A stretch of 64,000 nt of DNA from Campylobacter coli (GCA_039516895.1 CP154437.1:310001-374000); one strand, 5' to 3'. Positions 26,439 through 35,885 are shown, counted from the first letter of the stretch. The notes: generated by a model from the letters alone, not told the origin. A program made the numbers and translations.

Positions 26439-27203
26439 TTACTCCTTTAATTTGCTAAGTTCTTTATTTTGCCCCAAACGATAAAGTGCAAAATCATATT
26501 TTATAGGATCATTTGCATCCAATTTTTTTAAATTACGTGTGAGTTCTAAAACGCTTTTATAGTCGTATATTTTACGCTTTAGAAGACCTAAAGTCAAGGA
26601 AATTTTATGTGTATGTGTATCAAGTGGGATTAAAAGATCTTTTGTGTGAATTTTGGTAAAAAGGCCAAGATCCAGTTCATCTTTTCTAACCATCCATCTT
26701 AGATACATATTATAACGCTTAAGAGGTGAAGTAGGAGTATTTTGCCAAATTTTACCAAAGAAAAAATCATAACCATAACTTGAATACGAATTTAAAGTCT
26801 TGATTTTTTGCAAAAAAGCTAAGATCGCATCGGTGGTATTTTCTCTTTTTTCATAGGCTGTGCTAAAAAGCTCATGAAGTGAAATTTCATTTTTAAGTCT
26901 TGAAAAGGTGAGAAAAATTTCTTGTATATCTCTTTCATTTTGAAAGCGGTATTTTAAATTTTGAAGTTCTTTTTGAATTTGTTTTTGGCTTAAATCAAGC
27001 AAAGAAAAATCAAGCTTTTTTAAAAAATTGACTATATTTTTAGCATTTCCATAAGCAAATAAAGCACAAAGTAAAGCAATAAATTCATCATTATGAAATT
27101 TAGCAATCTGCAAAGGATCAGGACTTTCAAAAAGAGCCTTGTTGGTATTTTTTTCTTTGACTAAAGAATCGAGTTTGGTTTTAAGCTGGATAAAATTTTT
27201 CAC
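26439..27203 (-). CDS. TIGR02757-family protein
   Basis: A 254-residue soluble protein that starts MKNFIQLKTKLDSLVKEKN and has PLQIAKFHNDEFIALLCALFAYGNAKNI, then LYLRWMVRKDELDLGLF and IPLDTHTHKISLTLGLLKRK. These are features of the TIGR02757 family of unknown function, whose late part resembles HhH-type DNA glycosylase folds. It lies 16 bases downstream of flgK, so it is probably co-expressed with late flagellar genes by position only. Confidence 0.75.
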   Translation of the reverse strand: MKNFIQLKTKLDSLVKEKNTNKALFESPDPLQIAKFHNDEFIALLCALFAYGNAKNIVNFLKKLDFSLLDLSQKQIQKELQNLKYRFQNERDIQEIFLTFSRLKNEISLHELFSTAYEKRENTTDAILAFLQKIKTLNSYSSYGYDFFFGKIWQNTPTSPLKRYNMYLRWMVRKDELDLGLFTKIHTKDLLIPLDTHTHKISLTLGLLKRKIYDYKSVLELTRNLKKLDANDPIKYDFALYRLGQNKELSKLKE

Positions 27204-27219
27204 TTGATACCGCTAGAGC

Positions 27220-29046
27220 TTAGGATTTAAGCCCTAACAAGGTATCTAGCATTTGATCTACTGTGGTTACGATTTTTGCTGCAGCGCCATAGCTTGATTG
27301 CCATTGTATGAGAGCGGCTAATTCTTCGTTTGTATTGACTCCACTTTTAGATTGATATTCGCTATAAACGGAGTTATAAAGCGTTTGATTGCTTGCATTT
27401 ACGACATTGTTATTCTCACCATCAGAACCTATTTTACCCGTAAGTTTGCGGTAATACTCTTCCATAGTAAGATTATCAATTGTTCCATCTTCATTGTAAA
27501 AATTCACTTTACTGTATTGAAGTTGTATGATTTTATTTGCCATATCATTTCCACTATCAACACCATTTAAGCTAGCTCTTACCGTGCTTGGATCATTTAA
27601 GATAGAATCTTTTACTTTGATATCGCTAGCATTAGTTCCGCTAAAAAATCCTCCTATGCTAAATGCACCGGCAAAATTGGTTCCCTTATCTTCTATGGCT
27701 ACTTTAAAGCCTGATTTTGCATTGATTTGAAATAAACTGTCTCCTGTTTTTGCATCATAGCTAAAACTTGCATTGATATGATCATCAACATCGTCATTTG
27801 CATTATTGTTGCCATTATCATCTGTGTTAGCAGTGATTTGACGCATGACATCTTCCATAGTGGTATTAACATCAATAGTAATGGTTTTTGTAAGTTTTTT
27901 ATCACCCTTATCATCGTAAATAACTATATCAAAGCTTCCTGGTTGTATAGTTCTGTCATAATTTACCAAAGGAATATCCTCTGTAAGTCCTGGAAGATAA
28001 TCAGAAGTTGCCGAGCTTTTTGCCGAGCTTGCATAAAGATTATTGGTTTCATTGATCATGGTTTTTGCAAAGGTATTTAAAGAGTCCATATAGCCTTGGA
28101 TGATTCCATCGCTATATTTTCCTTCACTCTTGCTATAATTTCTTCCGCGTAAGTCAAGTTGAGCTCCTAGTTGTCCGCCATTGATTTTTGCAGTCAGATC
28201 GCGAACTTTTTCATCTGGAGTTTCATAATAAATACTATAGGCTTTATTTTTATCATCATAATCAAGTTTTAAAGGATGAAAATTCACACCATCTACTATG
28301 CTAAAACCTTCTATGCTGAGATTGTATTGATGTCCTGGATCGATGATTGTAGTATCAAGTCTATTGTCTTGATTGATTTCGTTTTTGCTTGCTACTGCGT
28401 TGACCAATTTTGAAAGAGTAAGCTCAAGCTCATCTCTTCTATCCCTAAGTTCATTTGCATGATCTGTTGGTAGAGCTTCTTGACCATAAATTTGTTTATT
28501 GATAGTAGCGATTTCTTCACCGATTCTATTGATTTCATCCACAGTGTTTTTGATATCATCATTTACTTTTTTTTGGATTTTATCTAAGGTGGCAAAGGTG
28601 TTATTTACACTTTCTGTTAGGGTTTGAGAAGCTTTTACAAGGGCTATTTTAGTAGCATTTTCATTTGGATTTGAAGCAAAGTCATTCCATGCTTTATTAT
28701 AATTTTCTAAGTCCTGTAAAATTCCAGTACTTTGCAAATCAGGGAAGCGTTGGGCAATTTCTTCTAGAGTTGAGGCCATATATTTTGTATATTCTAACTG
28801 ATTTGAAGCACCTTTAAGCTTATAATATGAATACTCATCATGCAAGCGGACTATGCTTTCTATGGCTGTTCCTGTTCCAACTTGTACTCCACCTGTTGTA
28901 ACAAAGCCATTTGTAGTTTGTACTACTCTTTGACGAGTATAAAAGGTTGCATTTGCATTGGAGATGTTATTACTTGTAGTTGCAATTTGCACCTCGCTTG
29001 CTTTTAAACCGGTAACTCCTGTATATAAAGTTCCAAAAATACCCAT
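27220..29046 (-). CDS. flgK: flagellar hook-filament junction protein FlgK (HAP1)
   Basis: A 608-residue hook-associated protein. The N-terminal MGIFGTLYTGVTGLKASEVQIATTSNNISN and C-terminal segment (LIQWQSSYGAAAKIVTTVDQMLDTLLGL) are the conserved coiled-coil ends that form the D0/D1 core; the middle is variable with Asp/Asn-rich stretches. It is exported through the flagellar type III system with chaperone FlgN, encoded nine bases upstream. Confidence 0.95.
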   Translation of the reverse strand: MGIFGTLYTGVTGLKASEVQIATTSNNISNANATFYTRQRVVQTTNGFVTTGGVQVGTGTAIESIVRLHDEYSYYKLKGASNQLEYTKYMASTLEEIAQRFPDLQSTGILQDLENYNKAWNDFASNPNENATKIALVKASQTLTESVNNTFATLDKIQKKVNDDIKNTVDEINRIGEEIATINKQIYGQEALPTDHANELRDRRDELELTLSKLVNAVASKNEINQDNRLDTTIIDPGHQYNLSIEGFSIVDGVNFHPLKLDYDDKNKAYSIYYETPDEKVRDLTAKINGGQLGAQLDLRGRNYSKSEGKYSDGIIQGYMDSLNTFAKTMINETNNLYASSAKSSATSDYLPGLTEDIPLVNYDRTIQPGSFDIVIYDDKGDKKLTKTITIDVNTTMEDVMRQITANTDDNGNNNANDDVDDHINASFSYDAKTGDSLFQINAKSGFKVAIEDKGTNFAGAFSIGGFFSGTNASDIKVKDSILNDPSTVRASLNGVDSGNDMANKIIQLQYSKVNFYNEDGTIDNLTMEEYYRKLTGKIGSDGENNNVVNASNQTLYNSVYSEYQSKSGVNTNEELAALIQWQSSYGAAAKIVTTVDQMLDTLLGLKS

Positions 29047-29055
29047 CTTTAATCC

Positions 29056-29490
29056 TTAAACATTGATTTTAAAAATTGACTCTGGAGTAGTCTTTTTATC
29101 TCCATAAGCATTATTTGTTCCATCATTCATATCAAACATTTTATTTACTAAGCCATCAAGAAAATCTTTGACAATAAGAACGAATTTCGCGTATTCTTTA
29201 TTTGTGGTATGAAGGGTTTGTAAATTTTTTTTAAGTAGATCTAATTTTTGCTTATCTTCCTCATCAAGCAATTCGCTTAGTCCTTTTGTAGAGCTATTAT
29301 TAAGTTCAACTAAAGCAGAATCAAGTCGCTTTTTAGCAGCGCTAAATTCAGCAATAAGCTTGTTTTTTTCTTCAACACTTGAAGCAACCGTATCATGCTT
29401 TGCAATTTTTATATTTTCTATATCTTCTTGTGTTAATTCTATGAGTTTTGTTAAGATAGCATTGACTTCATCTAATCTTTGTTTAAGCAT
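29056..29490 (-). CDS. flgN: flagellar export chaperone FlgN
   Basis: A 144-residue, mostly helical protein (MLKQRLDEVNAILTKLIELTQEDIENIK...) of FlgN type, directly upstream of flgK and downstream of flgM, the usual gene order for the FlgK/FlgL chaperone. Its start codon and ribosome site lie inside a 17-bp perfect inverted repeat (29489-29529) that also contains the flgM stop, which suggests translation depends on flgM translation. Confidence 0.82.
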   Translation of the reverse strand: MLKQRLDEVNAILTKLIELTQEDIENIKIAKHDTVASSVEEKNKLIAEFSAAKKRLDSALVELNNSSTKGLSELLDEEDKQKLDLLKKNLQTLHTTNKEYAKFVLIVKDFLDGLVNKMFDMNDGTNNAYGDKKTTPESIFKINV

Positions 29491-29529
29491 TTCATTCTCC
29501 TTTTTAACTCAAAAAAAGGAGAATGAAAT
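29489..29529 (-). promoter_or_regulatory. mRNA hairpin coupling flgM and flgN
   Basis: A perfect 17-bp inverted repeat (arms 29489-29505 and 29513-29529, seven-base loop). On the flgM-flgN mRNA the 5' arm begins inside the flgM stop codon. The 3' arm holds the AAGGAG ribosome site and the first two bases of the flgN AUG. There is no U-tract on either strand after it, so it is not an intrinsic terminator. Confidence 0.7.
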
Positions 29530-29726
29530 CAAATTAAAGATTCCGCTATTGCTTGAGCTGTAGCTTTTGTGTCTATTTTATAGCTACCATTTTTGATTTG
29601 CTCTGCAATTCTCGCAGCTTTATCATTCTCTGTTTTTTGAGTATCGTTTGTTTTAGTTTCTTTATCTGTTTTTGTTGTATTTAAAGTGGCATTCCCCACA
29701 TAACTTTGTTGTATAGGATTGATCAT
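29529..29726 (-). CDS. flgM: anti-sigma28 factor FlgM
   Basis: A 65-residue protein with a polar, Lys/Thr-rich, probably disordered N-terminal half and a C-terminal helical region (KAARIAEQIKNGSYKIDTKATAQAIAESLI) matching the FlgM sigma28-binding segment. It restrains FliA until export or binding relieves it. AAAGGAGG precedes the start, and a sigma28-type promoter lies upstream, giving feedback control. Confidence 0.88.
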   Translation of the reverse strand: MINPIQQSYVGNATLNTTKTDKETKTNDTQKTENDKAARIAEQIKNGSYKIDTKATAQAIAESLI

Positions 29727-29766
29727 TTCTGCCTCCTTTGATCTTTATATAAATCCTCTACAAACT

Positions 29767-29792
29767 ATATCGGCTAAAAATTAAAAAACTTA
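29767..29792 (-). promoter_or_regulatory. sigma28 promoter for flgM
   Basis: On the minus strand, TAAG (29789-29792), 14 bases, then GCCGATAT (29767-29774). This matches the sigma28 consensus TAAA-N15-GCCGATAA/CGATWT closely. It lies 41 bases before flgM and touches the end of flgJ. Confidence 0.65.
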
Positions 29793-30131
29793 ACCCCTTT
29801 CTTTTAAAAAATCGTATAATAATTTTGAAAATCCCATACCGCCACTTAAGGCCTTACTCATGGTATCATTATACATAGATGAATAAATTTCATCACTTGC
29901 ATCTTTCCCAAAAAGTGAATTTTGAGTTTTTAAAGATACATCTAAAACTTGCTTTAGAAAAAAAGCTTCAAAAGCATCAGTTTGCTCTTTTAAGGCTTCA
30001 TCTTCTTTGGTTTTTGTTATTATCTCATTGTTATTGATTTTAAAATCAGATTCTAAATTTCTTGCTTTAGCTGCACGTTCAAGCAAGGCATTATTCATAC
30101 TATAAGTGCTTAAAAAATTATCTACTTTCAT
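29790..30131 (-). CDS. flgJ: rod-binding protein FlgJ, N-terminal domain only
   Basis: A 113-residue protein with the FlgJ N-terminal domain (EQTDAFEAFFLKQVLDVS, then SDEIYSSMYNDTMSKALSGGMGFSKLLYDFL). It lacks the C-terminal muramidase domain found in enteric FlgJ, as is usual for Campylobacter and Helicobacter; it caps the growing rod. Its start overlaps the flgI stop by one base. Confidence 0.88.
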   Translation of the reverse strand: MKVDNFLSTYSMNNALLERAAKARNLESDFKINNNEIITKTKEDEALKEQTDAFEAFFLKQVLDVSLKTQNSLFGKDASDEIYSSMYNDTMSKALSGGMGFSKLLYDFLKERG

Positions 30132-31177
30132 TAGATGATCTCCAAATCTGCATTGATAGCGCCCGCTCTTTTTAAATTTTCCATAATAGCGATGATATCA
30201 TTTGGCGTTGCTCCAAGTTTGTTTAGCATTCTAGCAATGTTTGCAACTGTACTTTTGGCATTGTTGATTCTTAGGGTGTTTGAATTAGGATCTACAAAGC
30301 CACCATCTTTCATATCGATTTCATTTTGAGCCGCTGCTGCATTATTGTTTGGATCAATTTTTATGGTAATGTCTTTATGAGTGATTAAAACAGGCTCAAC
30401 CTCAATATCCACTCCCGCGATCACTGTTCCTGTTCTTTCATCGATAATTACCTTACTTTGAGGAGTATAAGCAATATCTTGCTCTAAAACTCTTGCCATA
30501 AAATCAACATTAGAAAGATCTTCAGGTTTTTTAAGTTTTACTGTGCGAGAATCAATAGCTCTAGCTACTTCTTCATCAAATATGGTATTTAAAATTCTTT
30601 CTATATCACTTGCTGTTTTAAAATCCGCTACTTTTAAGCTTAGGGTTAAATCATCAATTTGGCTAAAATTTTGTGGAATTTCTCTTTCTACATTAGCCCC
30701 GCCCATCACAGTAGCAGCAGTAGAGTGAGAGCCTGTTCCTCCTGGTCTAGCAGTTAATCCTCCTGTTGAGATAGAACCTTGTGCGATAGCATAAATTTCC
30801 CCATCGATTCCACGAAGTGCGGTAAGTAAGAGTGTTCCACCTTGCAAAGATTTTGCATCGCCCATAGATGAAACTGTGATATCAAGTTTATCTCCACTTT
30901 TTGCAAAGGCTGGAAGTTTGGCTGTTACCATAACCGCTGCTGTATTTTTTGATTTGATATCGTTAGGATCTACTTTGATATTCATACCCTGCAAAAGATT
31001 GGATATGGATTGTAGTGTAAATTTCGAGCTTGTTCCATCTCCGCTACCATTTAGCCCTACAACAAGACCATAGCCTATAAGTTGATTATCTCTTACACCT
31101 ACGGTATTGGCTATATCTTTTATTTGTGTTGCAAAAACACTTGTCATCAAAAGTAAAAAAAATGTTAAAACCCTCAT
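30131..31177 (-). CDS. flgI: flagellar P-ring protein FlgI
   Basis: A 348-residue periplasmic P-ring protein with a signal peptide (MRVLTFFLLLMTSVFA) and the conserved IKDIANTVGVRDNQLIGYGLVVGLNGSGDG near the mature N terminus. LEQDIAYTPQSKVIIDERTGTVIAG and the C-terminal MLNKLGATPNDIIAIMENLKRAGAINADLEII are also family hallmarks. A sigma54 promoter lies 36 bases upstream, as expected for this class of Campylobacter flagellar genes. Confidence 0.96.
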   Translation of the reverse strand: MRVLTFFLLLMTSVFATQIKDIANTVGVRDNQLIGYGLVVGLNGSGDGTSSKFTLQSISNLLQGMNIKVDPNDIKSKNTAAVMVTAKLPAFAKSGDKLDITVSSMGDAKSLQGGTLLLTALRGIDGEIYAIAQGSISTGGLTARPGGTGSHSTAATVMGGANVEREIPQNFSQIDDLTLSLKVADFKTASDIERILNTIFDEEVARAIDSRTVKLKKPEDLSNVDFMARVLEQDIAYTPQSKVIIDERTGTVIAGVDIEVEPVLITHKDITIKIDPNNNAAAAQNEIDMKDGGFVDPNSNTLRINNAKSTVANIARMLNKLGATPNDIIAIMENLKRAGAINADLEII

Positions 31178-31212
31178 CGATTCTTCCTTTAATCTGATAG
31201 TTAGAATAAAAG

Positions 31213-31230
31213 AAGCAATAAGTGTTCCAA
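31213..31230 (-). promoter_or_regulatory. sigma54 promoter for flgI
   Basis: The minus strand reads TTGGAACACTTATTGCTT: GG and GC separated by exactly ten bases, with the extended TTGGAAC..TTGC form typical of Campylobacter RpoN promoters. It lies in the gap between the methyltransferase gene and flgI, about 36 bases before the flgI ATG. Activation by the FlgSR system is established for this class. Confidence 0.9.
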
Positions 31231-31239
31231 GATTAAAAT

Positions 31240-31929
31240 TTATTCTTCTAGAATATTTTTTTGATAAAAACTAAGACTGGTTGATCCGAATTTTTTTTCT
31301 TTTGTTTTGGTAAAATTTGCTATATTATCAGGAGTTTTTATTTTGGAGTTATGCTCTAAAATGATACAAAATAAAGCATCTAATTTTAATTTTTCCAAGA
31401 AATTATAAATTTTTTCATAAATTCCACTAAAACCTTCTCTTATATCAAAAGGTGGATCAAGATATAAAATAATATTTTCTTTAGAATCTTCTATAAGTTT
31501 GGGTAACATTTCAAAAGTATTAGCATGAATTACTTTTAAATTTGTATCTATATTTTTAGCATTTTCTAAAGCGATTTTATAAGCGTTTAAATCAAGTTCT
31601 ATGGCATAAGCCTTAAGAGCGTAATTACTCAAAGCTTCAGCAGCCATTAAAGCACTTCCTCCAAAAGCTTCGATAAAAATTTTATTTCTTAAATCTGATC
31701 TTAAGACATTAAAAACACATTTTTTTACAATACTTTTAGTGCTTCTTGTGGTTTGAAGACTAGGTAAAAGCAGTTTTTTGCCTTTATATATGCCACTTTC
31801 TATGCTTGTATATAATTTAGGCAAAGTTTTTTTGATTTTTTCTTTTTTGTTGGGCTGGGTAGAGTCATTAAAATGGATATTTTTTTTACCCTGTAAAAAA
31901 TCCTTAACACTTACAAATTCATTATTCAT
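31240..31929 (-). CDS. RsmD-like methyltransferase
   Basis: A 229-residue SAM-dependent methyltransferase. The SAM site is in FIEAFGGSALMAAEAL, and the catalytic motif is LDPPF, as in RsmD, which methylates G966 of 16S rRNA. SGIYKGKKLLLPSLQTTRSTKSIVKKCVFNVL corresponds to the RsmD N-terminal region (usually ..RPT...RE..FN.L). A polar 40-residue N-terminal extension is unusual. Overlaps the upstream 127-residue protein gene by eight bases. Confidence 0.72.
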   Translation of the reverse strand: MNNEFVSVKDFLQGKKNIHFNDSTQPNKKEKIKKTLPKLYTSIESGIYKGKKLLLPSLQTTRSTKSIVKKCVFNVLRSDLRNKIFIEAFGGSALMAAEALSNYALKAYAIELDLNAYKIALENAKNIDTNLKVIHANTFEMLPKLIEDSKENIILYLDPPFDIREGFSGIYEKIYNFLEKLKLDALFCIILEHNSKIKTPDNIANFTKTKEKKFGSTSLSFYQKNILEE

Positions 31930-32305
31930 ACATTAAAGCTTTAACTAATTTATCTTTAAGCTCACTGATAGCAAGATCTATCTTGCTTTGATAGTCTTTT
32001 TTAAATTCATTTGCGATTTCATCTATCCTTGCTTCTAGTACCCTTCTTCTTTCATCAGCCAGCTTTTGAGCCGTTGCTTTTAGGGCGCTATCGAATTCAT
32101 TTAAGGAATTTATGAGAGTTTCTTTGCTAAAAGGCACACTTAAAAAGGGTGAGTTTTTGGCGATAATAAATAAAGGCTTTTGAGTAGAGATTTTCTCATC
32201 ACTTATAATAAAATCACAATCTTTTTTCATCACTAAATGCTCTTTTAAAAAAAGCTCTAAGGCTTTTTCGATGATCAAATCTTTACATTCTAGAGAAATT
32301 TTCAT
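31922..32305 (-). CDS. hypothetical protein (127 residues)
   Basis: A soluble protein I do not recognise. The N-terminal half looks alpha/beta (MKISLECKDLIIEKALELFLKEHLVMKKDCDFIISDEKI). The C-terminal half is a long charged helix (about residues 65-125), likely coiled coil. It overlaps both neighbours (RsmD-like gene by eight bases, the 357-residue gene by four), so the three genes form one unit upstream of flgI. No function can be assigned. Confidence 0.6.
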   Translation of the reverse strand: MKISLECKDLIIEKALELFLKEHLVMKKDCDFIISDEKISTQKPLFIIAKNSPFLSVPFSKETLINSLNEFDSALKATAQKLADERRRVLEARIDEIANEFKKDYQSKIDLAISELKDKLVKALMYE

Positions 32306-33375
32306 ATCAAACTTACTTTCAAGTCATGATTTTGCAAAGAAGGATTTTTAATCCCTTGGATTAAGGAAAGGAATTCAAAATAGCTCAAAACATAAAAATC
32401 CTTAAATTCTCTTCCGCTACTTTGCATAAGTTTTTTCGAGCAAGTGTCAAACATATAAAAATCTTTTGCTTGATTTACCACTATAAAATCAGCACCGCTA
32501 TCGTAAGCATCAAGGATAATATTTGCTGCCATTTTATAGCTAAGTTCAGGATTTAGATGAAGCAGGGAAAATCCATTGTTTTTATCGCTATTTTCATAAG
32601 AGATAAAATGGGCTTTGATTTTTGATTTTATATCATCTTTGATCTTAAAACCATAACAAGCGATATTAAAATTATCAAAATCATATTTTACTTCACCAAG
32701 CTCTTTGATTTCATTATCAAAAGCATTGATTTTTGGTAAATCAAATTCTAAAGCAGCCTCATTGATAAGTTTTAAATCTATGATTTCTTTTTGTAAATTT
32801 TTGATGATATTTTCCAAATCTTCATTTTTACTTGGCAGATGATAAAAGATACCTTTTTGCGTGTCACAAATTGTCTTTAAAATTTTTATTTTTTTGTTAG
32901 GATATTTTTCTATCATTTTTGAAGCCAGATAAAACACTGCATCGCCCATATATTCAGGTAAAAAGTCTAAAATTTCACTTGAATAATACAAATAATCATA
33001 TTTTTCATAAAGCTTTTTATCTTCTTCATTTGCAAATGGAGCAAGGTATTTAAATTTTTCTAAAAAATCATCTTTATTGATGATAAGATCTTTTACCGAT
33101 CTTTTGGTGCTTAGCGGCTCTATGGTAAGATTAAAATCATACTTTTTGACTAATATATCCAAAGCTGTGTCTAATGGTAAAAATTCTTTATTGACTACGA
33201 TATAGCTTTTATCATTTTTTTCAAAATCAAAATAAATATCATCATCTTGCACTTGCAAAAGCAAGTCATAAAGAGTGGCAAAATTTTCATAATTATCATA
33301 AACATAGGGTTTATAATAAGCCTCATAATCTTTTTGTTTATCAAATCTAAAAATTCTAAGTTCTAAATTTTTCAT
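32302..33375 (-). CDS. DUF5644/HdrB-C-like hypothetical protein
   Basis: A 357-residue protein. Residues 1-90 (LELRIFRFDKQKDYEAYYKPY, then LYDLLLQVQDDDIYFDF) resemble the [2Fe-2S] N-terminal domain of succinate dehydrogenase SdhB, but the cluster cysteines are missing. The C-terminal part (about 225-340; IACYGFKIKDDIKSK, PELSYKMAANIILDAYDSGADFIVVNQ) resembles the C-terminal domain of HdrB-type subunits, also with few cysteines. I recall DUF5644 for this architecture. Probably a degenerate redox-subunit relative with unknown role. A minus-strand TATAAT box at 33396-33401 may be the promoter. Confidence 0.6.
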   Translation of the reverse strand: MKNLELRIFRFDKQKDYEAYYKPYVYDNYENFATLYDLLLQVQDDDIYFDFEKNDKSYIVVNKEFLPLDTALDILVKKYDFNLTIEPLSTKRSVKDLIINKDDFLEKFKYLAPFANEEDKKLYEKYDYLYYSSEILDFLPEYMGDAVFYLASKMIEKYPNKKIKILKTICDTQKGIFYHLPSKNEDLENIIKNLQKEIIDLKLINEAALEFDLPKINAFDNEIKELGEVKYDFDNFNIACYGFKIKDDIKSKIKAHFISYENSDKNNGFSLLHLNPELSYKMAANIILDAYDSGADFIVVNQAKDFYMFDTCSKKLMQSSGREFKDFYVLSYFEFLSLIQGIKNPSLQNHDLKVSLI

Positions 33376-33456
33376 GCTTTTTCCTTTTGATAAGTATTAT
33401 ATAAAATTTTTTTAAAATTCACTAGAATTTAAAAGGAAATTTTATAAAATCTTTTC

Positions 33457-34278
33457 ATGAATAAGGAAGATTTTATAATCAAAGCTTTTTTAAATGAAAA
33501 AAACGGCGATGATGGTGCTATCGTCGATAAATGGTGCTTGAGTAAGGATTTGTTTTTTGAAAATGTGCATTTTAAAAGAGAATGGCTTACTTTAGAGCAA
33601 ATTGCTACAAAAGCAATGCTGGTAAATATTTCAGACGCTATCGTGATGAATGCTAAGCCAAAATATGCACTTTTAGGGCTTGCCTTGCCAAATAGCCTAG
33701 GTGAAGATGAGATTAAAGCCTTGCAAAAAGGTTTTTTAAAAACAGCTAAAAAATTTAATATCAAAATTATAGGCGGTGATACGATTAGTAATGATAAGAT
33801 TGATATTAGCATTACTATCATTTCTAAAGTGAGAAATAAGGCTGTTTTTAGAAAAGGACTAAAAAAAGGACATTTGCTTGCTTATACAGGGGTTTTGGGT
33901 AAGAGTTTAAGAGGGCTTGAAATTTTGCAAAATGGCGGCACTTTAAATTCAAATCATGTATTTATAAAACCAAAATTAAGGCCTGATTTTTTTTATGAAA
34001 TCGCACCTTTTATATCTTGCGCTATGGATATTTCAGATGGTTTAAGTAAAGATTTATCAAGACTTTTAGCGCAAAATAAATGCGGTATTTCTTGGTTTAA
34101 AACACTTGATGATTATGCGCTTTATAGTGGGGAAGAATATGAAATTTTATTTGCATTTGATGAAAAAGAGTATCCAAAGATAGAAAAAATTGCAAAAAAA
34201 CATGGCGTAAAAATAAATATTTTTGGAAAAGCAGTGAAAGGAAAGTATGAATTTAGCGGAAGAGAACACCATTTTTAA
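33457..34278 (+). CDS. thiL: thiamine-monophosphate kinase ThiL
   Basis: A 273-residue AIR synthase/PurM-fold kinase. It has DDGAIVDKW near the start, [45 protein letters not shown] and the late [10 protein letters not shown], all ThiL landmarks. It phosphorylates thiamine monophosphate to the diphosphate cofactor used, for instance, by the pyruvate oxidoreductase in this window. It overlaps truD by 32 bases. Slightly shorter than many ThiL. Confidence 0.88.
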   Translation: MNKEDFIIKAFLNEKNGDDGAIVDKWCLSKDLFFENVHFKREWLTLEQIATKAMLVNISDAIVMNAKPKYALLGLALPNSLGEDEIKALQKGFLKTAKKFNIKIIGGDTISNDKIDISITIISKVRNKAVFRKGLKKGHLLAYTGVLGKSLRGLEILQNGGTLNSNHVFIKPKLRPDFFYEIAPFISCAMDISDGLSKDLSRLLAQNKCGISWFKTLDDYALYSGEEYEILFAFDEKEYPKIEKIAKKHGVKINIFGKAVKGKYEFSGREHHF

Positions 34279-35365
34279 GCCTTTGTATAGTTTAAAACAT
34301 AGTCCTATTAACGCGTATTTTAGTAAAAATAGTGATGATTTTGTGGTGCGTGAAAGGCCTTTGTATGAATTTAGTGGCAAGGGCGAACATCTTATCTTGC
34401 ATATCAATAAAAAAGATTTAAGCACCAATGAAGCTTTAAGAATTTTAAGCGAAGTAAGCGGGGTTAAGATGCGTGATTTTGGCTATGCTGGGCTTAAAGA
34501 CAAGCAAGGCTCTACTTTTCAATACCTTTCTATGCCTAAAAAATTCGAGAGTTTTTTGGCTAATTTTTCTCATCCTAAGCTTAAAATTTTAGAAACTTTT
34601 ATTCATGAAAATAAATTAAGAATAGGCCATTTAAAAGGAAATTCCTTTTTTATACGCTTAAAAAAAGTTTTACCTAGTGATGCTTTAAAATTAGAGCAGG
34701 CTTTGATAAATTTAGATAAACAGGGTTTTGCAAATTATTTTGGTTATCAACGCTTTGGAAAATTTGGGGACAATTACAAAGAAGGGCTTGAAATTTTACG
34801 TGGTAAAAAGATGAAAAATGTCAAAATGAAGGAGTTTTTAATCTCTGCTTTTCAAAGCGAGCTTTTTAATCGTTATTTGAGCAAAAGAGTGGAATTATCG
34901 CATTTTGCAAATGATTTTACTGAAAAAGAATTAGCACAAATTTATAACATCTCTAAAGAAGAAGCTAAGGAGCTTAAAAAACAAGAGCAGTTTTTTAAGC
35001 TTTTAAAAGGTGAAGTTTTAGGGCATTATCCTTTTGGAAAATGCTTTTTATGCGAGGATTTAAATACCGAGCTTGAACGCTTTAAGGCAAGAGATATTAG
35101 CGCTATGGGGCTTTTAATCGGCACTAAAGCCTATGAAGCAAGTCAAGGACTGGCTTTAAATTTGGAAAATGAAATTTTTAAAGACGCTTTGGAATTTAAA
35201 GCTAAAATGCAAGGCTCAAGACGCTTTATGTGGTCGTATTTAGAAGATGTTAAATGGCGTTATGATGAGCAAAAAGCTCATTTTTGCATGGAGTTTTTCT
35301 TGCAAAAAGGCTCTTATGCTACTGTGGTTTTAGAAGAGATTTTGCATAAAAATTTGTTTGAATGA
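34247..35365 (+). CDS. truD: tRNA pseudouridine(13) synthase TruD
   Basis: A 372-residue TruD-family enzyme. It has the N-terminal [30 protein letters not shown], the catalytic region [19 protein letters not shown] with the nucleophile Asp, and [14 protein letters not shown]. It converts U13 of tRNA-Glu to pseudouridine. The start overlaps the thiL end, and AAAGGAAAG precedes the ATG. Confidence 0.93.
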   Translation: MNLAEENTIFKPLYSLKHSPINAYFSKNSDDFVVRERPLYEFSGKGEHLILHINKKDLSTNEALRILSEVSGVKMRDFGYAGLKDKQGSTFQYLSMPKKFESFLANFSHPKLKILETFIHENKLRIGHLKGNSFFIRLKKVLPSDALKLEQALINLDKQGFANYFGYQRFGKFGDNYKEGLEILRGKKMKNVKMKEFLISAFQSELFNRYLSKRVELSHFANDFTEKELAQIYNISKEEAKELKKQEQFFKLLKGEVLGHYPFGKCFLCEDLNTELERFKARDISAMGLLIGTKAYEASQGLALNLENEIFKDALEFKAKMQGSRRFMWSYLEDVKWRYDEQKAHFCMEFFLQKGSYATVVLEEILHKNLFE

Positions 35366-35485
35366 AATGATTGCGAGTTAAATTTTAATGTGATTTTTAC
35401 TTTAAAAATTTATTACAAAAATGATATTTAAATTTTTAAATTTAGGTACAATTATATTAATTTAATTTTTAAAATAGGAGCAAAA

Positions 35486-35878
35486 ATGAAAAAAATTTTA
35501 ACAAGTGCTTTGGCTTTGGGAGTTATGACTTTGATTATAGGTTGTGGCGATGGCGATTTAGTCGAGTTAAAAAACAATGGCAACGATCAAGCTATGTTTG
35601 ATTTAGGTAATCAAGAGATTATGAAAGAATATCCAAATTATAAGCTTTATGATTATACTTCAGTCAGAGCAATTAGTGATTTTAAAGATCCAGAAGGTAA
35701 AATCAAAGAAATGAAGCGTGATTTAGAAATAGCTAAATATCCATACTCAAACTATGTTTTCTTATTAAATCCAAACGATAAAAAAGACTATAAAGTTGTT
35801 TATGTTTATTGCGATAGTGATCTTAAAAAAAGAATTTATTGTCCTGTGGTTAATGCTTATAGAATTTATGCAAGATAA
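35486..35878 (+). CDS. small putative lipoprotein
   Basis: A 130-residue protein with a signal sequence and lipobox ending at Cys20 (LIIGC), so it is likely a periplasmic or outer-membrane lipoprotein. The mature part is charged, with a NxxxKKDYKVVYVYCDSDLKKRIYCPVVNAYRIYAR end containing two cysteines that could form a disulfide. No family recognised. TAGGAG precedes the ATG and an intrinsic terminator follows. Confidence 0.7.
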   Translation: MKKILTSALALGVMTLIIGCGDGDLVELKNNGNDQAMFDLGNQEIMKEYPNYKLYDYTSVRAISDFKDPEGKIKEMKRDLEIAKYPYSNYVFLLNPNDKKDYKVVYVYCDSDLKKRIYCPVVNAYRIYAR

Positions 35879-35885
35879 TAAAACA

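Noticed and set aside
29489-29529. Intrinsic terminator between flgM and flgN
   Set aside because: No T-tract follows the stem on either strand, and the stem contains the flgN start signals.
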